From NCBI GenBank assembly GCA_030490835.1, contig CM059973.1, forward strand, positions 57,664,008-57,728,007: a stretch of 64,000 nucleotides of DNA, written 5' to 3'. Positions 12,966-25,564 of the stretch are shown piece by piece. The notes beneath the pieces were generated by a model. That model saw nothing but the letters and a program-made list of their open reading frames with translations. It was not told where the DNA came from and ran no database searches. This DNA comes from Annona cherimola (Eukaryota > Streptophyta > Magnoliopsida > Magnoliales > Annonaceae). Made by a program: the position numbers and the translations under genes. Within the stretch, counting starts at the first letter, position 1. Each line of letters starts with the position of its first letter.

Positions 12966-12995
<30 letters not shown>
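12966..12995. repeat. (TA)n microsatellite
   Basis: About 15 perfect TA units directly after the SINE tail. Confidence 0.95.
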
Positions 12996-13162
12996 CAATT
13001 TTTACTCTTTTTGAATATGTGTATATGTTTTTTCTTAAATTTCAAACATATAAGTATTTTAGTCATTTAAAAATTTATGCAATACCCTTATATTTAAAAA
13101 TTTAAATATATATATATATATATACACATATTCAAAAGTTGTAAATCTGGCATATAGATTAA

Positions 13163-13419
13163 GAGTGTGTTTGGTAATGAATGAAACTTTTGATGAAAAG
13201 TTTTGGAGAGTAAAAGTTGTCAAATGATGTGATATAATAGGGGTAATGATGAACAGTAAAGAGGATAGATAGGTTAGTTGTGTAGAAATGATTGAAAAGT
13301 AGGGTAATTGTATAGGAAAATGTGAAAAATAATTAAAAAGTATAATAATTGTGAAGAGTGAAAAGTTTTATATTGAAAAGTTTTAACTTAATATTTTTTA
13401 TTAATTGCCAAACATACCC
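13163..13419 (-). mobile_element. Tourist/Harbinger-like MITE, inverted copy
   Basis: 257 bp with ends GAGTGTGTTTGG and CCAAACATACCC, flanked by TAA at 13160-13162 and 13420-13422. The interior is the reverse complement of the copies at 3380 and 54693. Confidence 0.85.
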
Positions 13420-13422
13420 TAA

Positions 13423-14969
13423 ATATATTTAGAATAATAGTTTTATGAAAAACCCACAAAATTTTAAAAGAAATATATATTTTTAGGCTAGATGAATGGT
13501 TGCGACCATGCATCGAGGTTTACAGAATCATAACACTTAATATATCAATTTTAAAGTTTGAGTTTCAACATTTAAATTGCTTAAGATATCATTCCTAACT
13601 AGATAAATGATTATATAAAATGTTATTACATTTTAATTATTACATTCTAATGCATATACGAATATGTATATATGCATTTTTAATAATTTACACATACTAT
13701 TTTTATGTGGCCAAGCACATCTTTGATTTCGATCAACCTTGGTCTCCTAGTTAAATAAATAAGGTTGAGTGCAATGAAGGAAATGTATCTCATATGATTA
13801 TCAAGGTGAACTAAAATAAACGGGGTTAGCATAACCGTATATATGCATGTGAGCTCCACTTGTGCGTAATCTCATTTATTTTTAATTTTTTGATAATAAA
13901 TAAAAAATCTATTAGTATGTAGGCTCCACTTGTACGTAATCACAATTATTTTTATATTTTGATGATTAATGGAAATTTTATTTTATTCATTATTATTAGC
14001 ATAATTTATTTAGCTAGACTAATTTTCATGGAAATCAAGGTCATGAATGGAACATATTTGCTTAAAAATATATGTCATAAGTAAATTATGAAAAAATGCT
14101 TAGATCCAATCACATATATATTAAAATACTAAACAAATAAAAAGTTTACATAATAATATTAAATATAATAGATAAAATGAATTCCTTACCACTCCACGGG
14201 AGTATAAAAATGGGTGAGATTTGGAAGAGAAGTCTTATGTATGACGTCATTTAACTTTGCTTGGTGGTCACGAAGAGATATCCGGAAATATACCTTTTTC
14301 TGCTTTTCATTCGTGATATTATGTTATTGATGCAATGTTACCAACATCGATCTTCTTTAGTGTTGTTTTAAGCTATCGGCTATATTCTATATTATAACTG
14401 AACATGCAACACCGATTTCAAAATGTTTACAAAATTGCAGAGTACTTACTAATATATTTTTATTCATATCCATTTCTTACTTTTCATCAAAATGACCATT
14501 TCACAGAATATGCTTACAACATTAGCGTACAAGTGCTTGTTAGAGTTCTACTCACATATGCTATTTTTAACATTTTATTCTCTACTGGAACTGCTAAACT
14601 CTAAGTTATAACAACCCTTTTTTGTTGATATTTAATGTAACTTGAATTCGTTAATTCTAAATCATAGATTCACAATACTTATGCCAAATAAAAATCAAAA
14701 TTTGAGCCATAATCGATAATACTAACCTTTATAAACAAGTATCTTTTAGATAATAAACAAATATAGTGAATGTATGAAAATACACAATGTATCTAGTGCC
14801 ATTTGAAGTTCGTAGGAGGAAGCTTCAAACATATAAAAAGCTTAAGGCATAAAAAAATTCAACTACAGTTCAAGATTTTGAGAAGATTTCGTTGAATTCA
14901 ATATTAAAATCTCTTATGGAAAATCCTAAAAAGACTCCGGGCAATTTTTATTGCAATTGAATATTTCAA
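13423..14969. other. No recognisable gene; AT-rich spacer
   Basis: I see only short chance frames. GCTCCACTTGT.CGTAATC occurs twice (about 13854 and 13923), a small local direct repeat. Confidence 0.5.
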
Positions 14970-15959
14970 GGCAATTCATCAAAAAAAAAAAAAAAAAAAA
15001 ATCTAAGGCAAAACTTTTGCATGTAGAAGCTCACCACAGGAATTACGAAGTCACATAAGCATGACAGAGCTTCAGTCTTACAGAAGGACAGAAAATGACT
15101 CAAAAAAATAACTTTAAATTTTGATTAATTTACACATGATTTCATCAAATTGAAGATTATTAATGCTAATTGATTACTTAGGATTATTCAAGTCATGTTT
15201 TAGAAAGGCTATCATCATATCGATAGTAGAAGCAAACACAATCTCGAGCTGAGCCCCAACAGTCATGCCTGACAGATTGTAGAGCAAAGGTAAAAATGCC
15301 ATTAATACTGTTCAAACCGTTCAACTACCTACAATCGTAGCCTTTGCAATGGCCAACTGCTCTATAAATATAACAATTAGCTTGCTAGATATCTAGTTAA
15401 CTAGAAGTGTAGTATTAACTTTGATATTCAAGTCTCAGTTACTCTAAAAGAAGTCTTTAATTATTGCACTCAATCTTCTTATCTGCATTCAAAGTTTTGG
15501 ATTTTCTCATCACAAGGAGTTATTATAGTACTATGTTCTTAACTTTATCTTTTTTATTTTCCTTGCATGGGTTGATTATGCTATTTGCTTGTTCAGAAGT
15601 ATTCTCTTACACATTATCTACTTATGGAAAAGAGTTCAATTTTTACAAAAGGGTACAGAAGTAAACCCTAAATCCGAAGCTACGTTGTACGATTTTGTGG
15701 GTGAGTTCTAAAAAACAACATAATTGTGTATCGGTGTTGAATTAGTTTGGTGGAACTTGTGGTCTGCAGTCATAATTAACAAGCAGAGTAAGTTCTTAAG
15801 TTTTGAATCAAACCACTATACATCATGTGTATATTCTTGTGGGTATTGTTTGAATCCTTCTATAATGCATATTTTCTATTTTTGATAAAATCCGTTGACG
15901 CTAAAAGTGTCCTAATATCCATGTGGGATAACGTTTGGTATCAAGTAATCCAGTAACTG
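14970..15959 (+). other. Possible LTR-derived or promoter-like remnant
   Basis: A CTCTATAAATATA box near 15361 is followed by a transcribed-leader-like, less AT-rich sequence with phrases such as GGTGGAACTTGTGGTCTGC near 15740, which has the feel of a copia LTR. I could not identify TG/CA ends, a target duplication or coding sequence. An A20-type run lies at about 14982-15001. Confidence 0.3.
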
Positions 15960-16568
15960 ACTAAAGGAGACTTGTAATTTTTACAAGTGGATAATTCCTC
16001 TTATACCCGTAATAATTCCTCTTATACCCGTAATAATTGCACACTTGTATATTTTTGTAAAAGGAATAATTCCTCTTATACCCGTAATAATTGCACATAA
16101 TTCTTAATATACCCACAACATTTCATAAATTCATTTTATACTCATAATATTTCACCATAAATTCCTCTTATACCCACGCCGTTAAAACCACCATTATCTA
16201 CTCCATTAAAAAGATGATTTTGCCTATTTAAAATTTTTTAATTGAGATAATTTAACCTTAAAATGACTTAATTAATGGTAGTAAACCATTAATACAAGGT
16301 ATTAAATAACTTGAAAGTCATATTAAGGCTAATTTATTTTAATTAGAAAAAAATTTAAAACGGCAAAATCGTCTTTTCAATGGGATAAATAATGATGGTT
16401 TTAACAGTGTGGGTATAAGAGGAATTTAACGTGAAATGTTATGTGTATAAAAGGAATTTATGAAATATTGTGAGTGTATTAGAAATTATGTACAATTATT
16501 ACGGGCATAAGAGGAATTATTCCTTTTACAAAAATATACAAGTACCTTTGCAAAAGTCCTTATATTTA
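15960..16568. mobile_element. Foldback element with long inverted repeats
   Basis: The left arm (about 15990-16264) and right arm (about 16325-16568) are inverted copies; landmarks are AATTCCTCTTATACCC on the left and GGGTATAAGAGGAATT on the right. The left arm has a local duplication of TAATTCCTCTTATACCCG. The loop is about 60 bp. There is no coding content. The outer ends (GACTAAAGGAGACTTG and CAAGTACCTTTGCAAAAGTCC) are only partly matched, and the target duplication is unresolved. Confidence 0.75.
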
Positions 16569-17880
16569 TAATTGCTACTTATGTTTATAATCATTACCTC
16601 CCATATTTGCACTAGAAAAAATTATCTACATTGTCTTTTTTTCATTTTCAATTGCCCAAACCTAATCAAGTGGCCCTCCACTTGCATCGTCATACCAGTT
16701 TGCAAAGTATATGTGTTGATAATTAATTATCTAAACAAGCGCATAACAATTAGCTAACAACCAATCCGGAATTATGGACAGCTCAATCCAACGAGGCCAC
16801 GCCATGCCATCTTGCTGATTAATTTTTTAAGGCAGGCCTAATCACGACATTCGATCTTTTTTGAATGTGAAACGTCTTACAAAACTGCAGGTTTGATGAA
16901 TTTGTGGTCCATGCTGATGTTTGTGAGGCTCTCATTGTTCTGTCGATCTGATCAGAATTTATATTTTAGTAATTTCCAGAATATAGGGAGGATAATATTG
17001 ATGTTAATGTACAGCCATCATTGAAAGGGACAGAGATCTGATGACAATAATTCAATATATTTTTTTTTAAGATTCGGATGGCCTTGAGTTTCGTCATTCC
17101 TACTAGTGCATGGATGTGGTCGATTTCATTTTATTCCATTTTTAGAAGTTCTTACCCTTAAAACGTTTGATTTTAATTTATAATCAGCTAATATTAGTTT
17201 TAAAATATTTAAAATATTGGGTAACTCATTATGAAAGCATATTAGAAATTATATATGTTTAGGAGTGTAAATGCGTAATAATTACTAAGGTATTAATCTT
17301 ACGAAATGAAACTAATTACACTGTATCATATGATCACTAAGACACTTGATTTTTATTTTAAATAACTGTTTATTGCGTCTGATCCATATATAATAAATAT
17401 ATCCAGTAACAACAAACCGCATTGTTTATGAATTATGATCGTTACGATTTTTAATGATTTATGCGTTGATACCAAGTATCCAAACCCAATACCAAATCTA
17501 TGAAAATTTTGGATTAGATTCCAGGGGCTTGCTTACTTACCTACCAATAATCAATTAAAGGATTATTTTTCAAATATTTTCAAATAGGGGGAATGTTCCC
17601 CACTTTCTCCTTATGTCGAAATGCCTGATTTAGGACCCACCAAGCTGTTTCTGTGAAATTTATTGCTTGGAATAATGTATCACATGCATGTTGTTATTAA
17701 AAACATTTTTAAAATATGTATGTACATCAAAATAGATGCAAGAAATTTTAAGTTATGTTAATTGTAAAATAATTTTAATTTTACGGTATATTGTGAATAT
17801 TATACATGTTCAGTAATTTAGCTTTCATAAAAGCAGTTAATAGAACCCAAAACAAACATTTTCACATTTTATGTGTTACT
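16569..17880. other. No recognisable gene; AT-rich spacer
   Basis: I see no supported coding or repeat structure here. Confidence 0.5.
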
Positions 17881-18150
17881 GTTGTGTTTGGGAAGTGATA
17901 AAATTTTTGGTGTAAAAGTTTTTAAAATTGGAAAAAATGATATGACTAGATAAGGATAATGATAAGGAGTAAAGAAAATAAAGTTAAAATAAATACGTTA
18001 ATTATATAGATAGTTATGTAGAAATGATTGAAAAGGAGGATACTTGTATAAAAAGTGAAAAATAATTTAAAAATAGGGTTGTTGTGAAGAGTAAAAAGTT
18101 TTGGATTAAAAAATTTTAGTTTGAAAAGTTTTCTTATTAACAAACACTCA
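17881..18150 (-). mobile_element. Tourist-like MITE, diverged copy
   Basis: It starts GTTGTGTTTGGGAAGTGATAA and ends near AACAAACACTCATG, with the family's interior (AAAATGATATGACTAG, GTAGAAATGATTGAAAAG). Ends are approximate. Confidence 0.6.
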
Positions 18151-18585
18151 TGTAACCACTTTCCATATTTTAAACATCAAATTAATAAGACTGCATTTTT
18201 TTGTTTCCCAAATACGGAAATTCTATTAACTACGTGCCAAATGGATTTTTAAAAATATAATAGAATTTTACTAAATTATCCTTACTAAAATCATTTTTAT
18301 ATTTTTTAAAATTTAACGTCAGATAATTTTTTCCCCAAGGCAATCTTAAAAGCTAGGAACATGAGAAGAGACGGGGAATAAATATAATTAGATTCTGACC
18401 AGGGTAGTTTAGTGAAATCATATTATTTTAATGTGGAGTTCACAGCGGTCAAAAATGGTTATATTGAATGACAAAATGTAATATTACATTTGATATTTAA
18501 AAGAGTGTATACTCATATTGGCAAATATGGTTATAATTTATAGCCATATCTAGCAATAACCGCAACTAAATGCAAAACCGACCCG
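18151..18585. other. No recognisable feature
   Basis: AT-rich spacer. Confidence 0.5.
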
Positions 18586-19015
18586 CTTACATTAAATCGA
18601 CTCGGCTCTGGTTAGGATGGCCGAGAGCTTGCCCTAAATTCCACCATTGAATATTGTAAATTGTACCCGCATTGCATGTTTGTGACATAACAGCACCCCT
18701 GAGCATTACCCAGGAATGGGCCGAGCAACAAAGGCTTGAACTCGTTCTTGTGGGTCGCAAGGCCTGCGTAAACGGCTTAGTCTCGCTGAACAACCGTACC
18801 GGACCTATCGCTACATTGAACACGTATTTAAGTTTCCATTGCCAATCCAACGTGATCCAGAACGGCTTGAGATTGCCGCACGAGAGTGCGCCGGACTAAT
18901 CACTTCTTTTTTTTTTTTTTTCCCCTTGATGAAAGGACTGATCCCTTCCTGAAAGACGTATTTAAGACCTCCATTGCTACTCCAATGTTTAGGTGGATTA
19001 CGGCCGTACATTGTA
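18586..19015. other. GC-richer islet of unknown origin
   Basis: Composition changes abruptly to near-balanced GC, with several CG dinucleotides, and returns to AT-rich after about 19015. A 75-codon frame (18672-18899 +) and overlapping minus frames exist, but none resembles a family I know. A CGTATTTAAG...CCATTGC phrase occurs twice, about 135 bp apart (near 18823 and 18957), separated by a T run. It may be a captured fragment or an unclassified small element. Confidence 0.35.
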
Positions 19016-19302
19016 ATAATTAGGCCTAGGTAACAAGCATTTCGACAAAGAAGTACACTCGACTTTTGAATGTGGATGGTGAGGTTTTAATTTTCAGTAT
19101 TCTTTTGACGTTTAAGGCCTTGGATTACGATTCGACAGCAATAGGGAATCCTTATTGGGCAACCATGCTTCGTATATTTGTGAATTAGAAAATATGTGTG
19201 TGGGTATTTGCAAGATAGAATATAAATGTTGGTATTTGGTTAACTGCACCCATTTATTATTTTTTTTCGAAAATATTTTTATAAAATTGCTAATCGAAAC
19301 AT

Positions 19303-19692
19303 ATTTAAGATGAGGAAAGATTGAGTATTTACATAAGCATGGCCATGCTTACTCTTTGTTTTTTAATTTTAAAATATTTTTGAAAAATCTAAACCATTTA
19401 TCATGTTTATCCATGTGTACTTATTTATATTTTCAAATCCTACATGAATTGAAAACTCTTATATACTATATTGGTACCGTACCTTTTTTCAAAATTTTAA
19501 TAATTACATATTCACTCTTAACCGATACTATTTTTCACAAGATATAAGCTTTTAATAAAATTTATTTTTAGTAGCATTATAAAACAAGATGTATAAATAA
19601 TTTTAAAAATTAGGTTTCAAAATTTAAAAATAAAGATTAAGTATGGAGGCTTCCGTACTTGCATGAGTATTGAATCATCCCTCATTTAAGAT
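19303..19692. mobile_element. Mutator-like MITE with a perfect 9-bp target duplication
   Basis: The element body is 19312-19683 (372 bp), flanked by ATTTAAGAT at 19303-19311 and 19684-19692. The ends read GAGGAAAGATTGAGTATTT and, inverted, GAGGGATGATTCAATACTC, giving about 50 bp of imperfect terminal inverted repeat. A 9-bp duplication is the signature of Mutator-like elements. It has no coding content (the open frame at 19356 is chance). Confidence 0.85.
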
Positions 19693-20961
19693 ATAAGACA
19701 AGTTTACCATTTTTGAAAATTTATATCTATTTTTTAATTTTTTAAAAAACTAAATGCCCTTTGATAAATTTTAAAAGGATATTTACAAATCTCCAAAAAT
19801 GATAAAACTTGATACATATATTAAATACATTAGTAGTTGTAACAAAAAAATGCCCGTAAATGTCAGAATGTTGCAAAATTATTGAGTGTTTGGGGGACCT
19901 AATTGAGGGGCTACAACCTACAGTTGGGGTTTATTTAAAATGCAAAAATAGAAAATTTCTACAGTATATTTTTCAAACCAAATCTGCAGGTTTTAATTTT
20001 TTTGTATACGCGAATATTGATCGTTAGTCTATTTCATCTTTTGATAGTTAAGAAGTTCTATCGAATAATATTCTAAAACTTGGCAGTCTATTCATGAGCT
20101 AATCAAAATGGGAAGTGAGTTGCTTGAAAGCTTTCCACCATTTTCCAAAGGAAGAAACGCTTGAATTGGGAACTACTAAGAGGTGATTTTGTGATATACA
20201 AATCATTCATCTTGTTTTACAACATGGAAATGAAATCCTTATATATGGAAAAGAGCAAATACATTGTTAAATAATTTTAATTGTAAGGTATACTATCGTT
20301 ATTTCATGGTATTTTTTGTTATTTCCTAATTGAAGATGATGCATTCAGCTTGTTGAATGGTTTAGGCTTCACACAATCACTTTTATGGGCGAAAACCGAC
20401 CATTCCCACCTTTAGAGAAATGTGGAAACGTTTCCAAGGAGTCATTTTCCATTCAAAATGTTATAAACTATGGCCTATTTATCTAATAATCCTATTATTC
20501 TGGACTCCCGCTTCCGCCAGATGAATGTTCTGTTGAACTCCTTATCCCTTCACTCAATAAATGGATTGAATGTGTACTATGAATGGTCTAGAAAAAAGGA
20601 CAAATAGGATGGTGGTGTATTTATTTCCTCAAGAAAAATAGTTCTACTGTCACTTGACCACGGAGGTAGATCCCCCCTTTTATGTATTTATGTTTACAAC
20701 AAATCTAATTCCATTATTATGTTTAGCATTATTGTTTTATTAAGTTACAAAAGATTATGTTCATCTCAATCTTCTACAGCGAAACTTTTAAATTAATGTA
20801 ATAATATTATATAAATTTTGAAATTACATTTGAATCTTCTTCATGAAATTTTCAAATTAATGTAATAATATTATATAAAATTTGAAATTAGGTTGATTTT
20901 TTTTCATAAATATGAAAATGTTATTGAATTTTATTTACTCATTGTTTTAAATAGAATGATC
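19693..20961. other. No recognisable gene; AT-rich spacer
   Basis: A local near-duplicate phrase (TTAATGTAATAATATTATATAAA) occurs at about 20792 and 20852. I see nothing else I can support. Confidence 0.5.
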
Positions 20962-21829
20962 TAGGGGTGTTAACAAATTGGGTTGGACGAGTTAAAGCCT
21001 ATTCCTAATTTTAACCTATTAAAAAAATCTCAACCCTAATCTGTTTATCAACTCATTTAAAAAACATCAACCCTTACGCATTTGTAAACCATTTAATAAA
21101 TGGGTTGGAATGTTGCTAATAGGTTGTGTATATTACAAATTAGTCAAAAATAAAGCTAATTAAAGTTGTGTCTTGTTTATAATATTGTGGTGAATTGATA
21201 TATACTGATGGTATAAGATATATGGTATAGCTAGATCTTCATCAAGAAAAAAGCATATATTCAATATGCTAGCACAAAAAAGAATGGAAATCTAGCGAGA
21301 CGAAGAGAGAGGACGAGGAGAGGGAAACAGTAATGAAGATAGAGAGGGCAACAATCAAAGACGTAGAGGAAAAGATGGAGGGAAAAAGAGAGAAGAGAGA
21401 TGGAGAAGGAGAGGAAGAGGGAATCAAAGAGAGAGAGATGAAAGAAAAATCTTACTCACGGTACTATCAGGTGGGGCAGGGTGGCAATGACAACATTACA
21501 GCACGACAAAGAAGACATTGCAAACCCATCGAGTGATGAAGGAAAATAAAAAATCAAAATGAGAAAAATAGATTTATGATTTAGGAAATATATATATACT
21601 CCTTGTTAGTTGGTTGTAAATGGGTTAACAAGTTAAATAGGTTAAATGGGTTAATAGGTTACTTAACGGGTTGGTGGGTCATAAAATATCAATTCGAACC
21701 TGTTTATTTATTTAAATGATTAAATAGGTCTATAGATTGTAAACAATTTATTCAAAAATTTCAATCCAAACCCATTTATAAATAGATTGAATAAGCAAGT
21801 TAATGAGTTGACTATGAACATTAATACCT
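20962..21829. mobile_element. hAT-like nonautonomous element, diverged
   Basis: The left end is TAGGGGTGTTAACAAATTGGG; the right end, inverted, is TAAGGTATTAATGTTCA. Flanks GAATGATC and AAATGAAC may be a decayed 8-bp duplication. The interior repeats GGGTTA/TAACCC-type phrases in both orientations. It includes a GA-rich stretch (about 21295-21450) that creates a meaningless Lys/Glu/Arg-rich frame. Confidence 0.55.
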
Positions 21830-22547
21830 TAAAATGAACACTTTAAAACGATTTGATGCCTAAATAAATGTATTAAAGTTTAATATTCTCCCTTTAATTA
21901 ATAAAATAGATTTACAGTTGAATATTCTCTCTTAAATTATCCAATTTATATAGACAACAAAAAAAATTCGATGAAGAAGATATTTGTTGTTTTTATTAAA
22001 AAATAAGGATTTGTTACATATGTTATTTACCATAAGCGAAAGTAGAAAGATTGAAAGGTTGCATTGCAAACTCCATCGCTCAGCTAGATCAGAATCATAG
22101 AATCAAAAACTAACCACGCTGCCACAACCTAGATGTTATTAAGATATAAAAGATTTTAGGGGCACTCTTCAAGAATTTCTCTCGTTTAGCATATTGTATG
22201 TTTCTCTTGGGAATCCACATATATTTATAACTGTCTTGGAAGGATTACACTGGATCTATCCCACTGCAAATATGTTTTGTGCATTTTCTCTTCCAAGTAG
22301 GATTTTGTTTGCAAGGTGGACTTTTACACTCTCATCAAGGGAGCATGTTTTGTAGGAGTTTCTAGCGAGTAAGCTTTCCAAAGTAGCCTAACACAGGCCC
22401 ATGAATCTGATTATAACTAAGCCTTAAATGATGTTCCCAATTAATTCTCAGATTTGGACTTATAACTTGTCTAAAAGACACTAATAGCATTGAGGACCAC
22501 TAATCTTTGCTTATGTTGTTGCCCCTCCTCTTTTTTTAAATAGCAGT
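21830..22547 (-). other. No gene seen; possibly 3' non-coding part of the decayed gypsy element
   Basis: It lies downstream, in the minus sense, of the gypsy integrase remnant at 23330-23804. I see no coding motif or LTR boundary. Confidence 0.35.
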
Positions 22548-23329
22548 GTCCTTGATAGGGGTGCAACTTGGGCCGGGTTGAACCCGAACCCGGCTCGCCG
22601 AACCCGATTTTGAACAATGTTAAAACTTAATTTTTCATAGCCCGAAAAACCCAAACTCGAGGAACCCGATTTGTAACTATGATAGGGTTAGGATTCAAGT
22701 AAACCCGAAGAACCCGAGCCCGATTTTCCATTTTATATTTATTATAAAATATATTATATACATACTATTTAAACAATATTTTTTTATATTCTTCATATTT
22801 TATGTTATTATATCTATATTTGAATACATATTTGGTATATTGTAATTTTATTGTAAATAAAGTATATTATTTCATTTATATTTATCTTTTATTTCTATCA
22901 TTCACTTTTACACTTATTAATTTTTTTCCTTTATCTTAGTTTTGATGTTAAATTTTTCTAGAAATATTCTTTATATTACTATTTTTTAAAAAACATGTAG
23001 TTTGATTATATATTATTATGTTTAGTTTGATTATATATTATTATGTTTAGTTTGATTATATATTATTATGTTTACTTGCATGATTTTTTGTTATTATTTA
23101 TTCATATGAAATTCTAAACTTATCACTTTTAAATAAAATCTAAATTCATCAACATAAATTCCAACCCGAAACTCAACCCGAATCCGATTTTCAAAAATAG
23201 GATTAGGGTTCAGGTTTTACAAATAGGGTTAGAGTTAGGGTTAGGGTTGATATTTTATAAATAGGGTTAGGGTTAGGGTCGAGATAAACCCGAGTTTCAT
23301 GAGCTCGAGTTGCACCCCTAAGTCCTTGA
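22548..23329. mobile_element. hAT-like nonautonomous element with 8-bp duplication and telomere-like repeats
   Basis: The body 22556-23321 starts TAGGGGTGCAACTTGGG and ends AGTTGCACCCCTAA, flanked by GTCCTTGA at 22548-22555 and 23322-23329. The 8-bp duplication and TAGGGG-type ends suit hAT. The interior is unusual: AACCCGAACCC-type repeats near the left end, an AT-rich centre with a 25-bp unit (TTATGTTTAGTTTGATTATATATTA) repeated about three times at 22990-23070, then GGGTTAGGGTTAGGG-type runs near the right end. It is inserted in the gypsy remnant. Confidence 0.8.
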
Positions 23330-24643
23330 ATATAACTCATCCTTTAGGTGTAGTATTCTCTGACTAGGATGCATTTCAAGTACTTGGAATTCTTTTTTAC
23401 TTCTTACAGTTTTGCAATTTTATAAGTGCCAAGAAAGCTAATTGTTGTAATTTGATATGGGCCCTCCCAGTTTTGGGCTAAGTTCTTGGTTAAGTATATT
23501 CCCAATACCTCAAGTTTTAGCATATTAGGTCTTTAATTAAAAAGAGCGAGTTTTAACCTTTGTGTTGAAGTACTTGATCATCTGTTATTGTATCGAAGTG
23601 CCTTATCAGAGCCTAATTCTGTAATTCCTCCTTTAATTTAAGGATGACTTATAGGAGGGAATTATTTTTGCTATAGACTTTTCCCTTAGTGTTGTTTTAA
23701 AAATATCTATAAGAACTATAGCTTCTGGCCTGTGGCATAGGCTAAAGGCATTTCCTTGGTTGGAGTTTGGGGTGTGGTTTTGTAGACTCATAGGACACTC
23801 AAGTTGTGAAACTCTGATCTTAGACACGAGTATAAAACCCTAGGGTTGTAAACCCTAGGTAATATATTAGAGAAATATACATTCATAAGTATGAAAATAT
23901 GTGGGATTAAAGGTTAAAATAATTATTTATGAAATTCGGATGAATAGTGAAATGTGAATAGTAACCATGTGGTTAAAGTAAAGTGATGAATTAATCATTT
24001 TGGATTAACTTAATCACAAAAAGACGAAAAAGGAAGCTTCCCACTAAAGGACGAAAAGGGAAAAGAGTTGCTTTTGAATTTTTTAATAATTTCCGAATTT
24101 TAAGGTATTTTTGGAGAGAAAATGAAGAAAAATTCATAACTTGCAATCCGGACGTCGGATTGAAGTAAAATTTTTTATGGATGGTTAAAAATTAATGATG
24201 AACATGATGAATGGTATAAGATATGATGAAAATCATGAATTAAGGGTCAAGATGAAATGTCATTTGGAGATGAAAAAGGTAGCCCACTTTTTCATTAATT
24301 ATATTTGACTTTTGGGATAATTTTAATTAATTAAAAAAATTAAATAATTAATGAAAAGCTGCAATGGATGCTTGGGCGTGGGGGAGGCTTGACTTTTGGG
24401 CCAAGATCCAATGGTCTAAAATCAATCTTATCAAAAATCAACGGTTGAGATTTAATTAGCTTTAAAAAATTATTTTCAAAAATAAAAAATCATTAAATAA
24501 ATAAGGGCTAGCTAGGTGGAAGGAGATGCTAATTAGGGTGGCTACGCAAAGCTCAAAATATTGCATGGGATTTGGAAAAAAATATTTAGAATTAAATACC
24601 TTGAGCAAGGGGGTAAATTGCAAATATGTGAAAAATGCAACAC

Positions 24644-24652
24644 TATAAATAG
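24644..24652 (+). promoter_or_regulatory. TATA box of LTR A
   Basis: TATAAATAG sits in the LTR middle and is followed by a purine-rich, leader-like region ending in a GTAAG site. Equivalents are TATAAAAGG at 49822 (LTR B) and TATATAAAGG at 62394 (LTR E). Confidence 0.65.
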
Positions 24653-25564
24653 GGGATTCATGGGACGTCCAAAGCACTCCAAATCCCAGCTCCAAGTGAG
24701 AAAAAATCAAGCCAAAACCCTGCCCCACACGTTCTAGCCAAGAGAGAAGGGAGGAGAAAAGGAAAGAGAGAGAAAGAGAGAAATAGGAGGAGAGTTCTCC
24801 ACTTAAGGTAAGGAAATTCGTCTCAAATTTCTTTTGGGTATTAAGTAGGGAAAAACCATGCTTAGATAATGTCTAAGCATGAGAAAATAAGTAAAGTTGT
24901 AATGCCTAATTGGAATTATGCCAAAACATCAAAAAATTGGAGCGAAGATAGAGCATTCAGGAAAATCATGTATGACATGTGAAAATAATGCTCCAATATT
25001 TCTAAATGATTATATGGGATGAATATTTATGATAGTTATGATGTTGGAATGATGATATATTAATTTCATAATTTTTAGATTTAAGGATTATGCTTAAGAG
25101 AAATTATGTTGATTTTCAGTATATGGAGAAAATGATTTAATTAGCCAAGTTAATGATGATAAATTCAAAATTTATGAATTTTCATATGATATACTAACTG
25201 AGATCTATGTCATGGTATTTTTTATTTTTGGAAAAATGTCAATTTTTGGAACCCATGAACAATAATCTACATTGCTATGAACAGTATCCTCAGGTGAACA
25301 GTAACCCCATGAACAGTGATCGTGAACAGTAAAAAATGTAAATTGGGTGGAAAAAAATGAGATTAGTATTTATATCTTAAAGAATATATAGATGAAATTT
25401 TTAAAGGGATTTATGGATAAAAAATCCATATAAGGAGGTAATGACCAAGTATCTTTATAAGATTAACCTCATAGGAATGAGGTAATGAATGATTATAAAG
25501 CATGCATGAGAAACAATCTAAGACATGGAATGATATAGATAAAATATTACTTTTCTTTGTATAG

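Noticed and set aside
15464..15664. 66-residue frame with a hydrophobic N-terminus, like a small secreted protein
   Set aside because: Its first codon is TTG, the region resembles an LTR remnant, and there is no cysteine pattern or cleavage-site evidence.
18672..18899. 75-codon open frame in the GC-rich islet
   Set aside because: It overlaps other frames of similar length on the minus strand, shows no family motif, and its length is expected by chance in less AT-rich DNA.
21333..21536. Lys/Glu/Arg-rich 67-residue frame
   Set aside because: It is a by-product of a GA-rich tract inside a hAT-like element, with no domain or coding context.
23210..23285. Interstitial telomere
   Set aside because: The unit is mainly GGGTTA rather than TTTAGGG, is short and irregular, and is inside a hAT-like element with target duplications.
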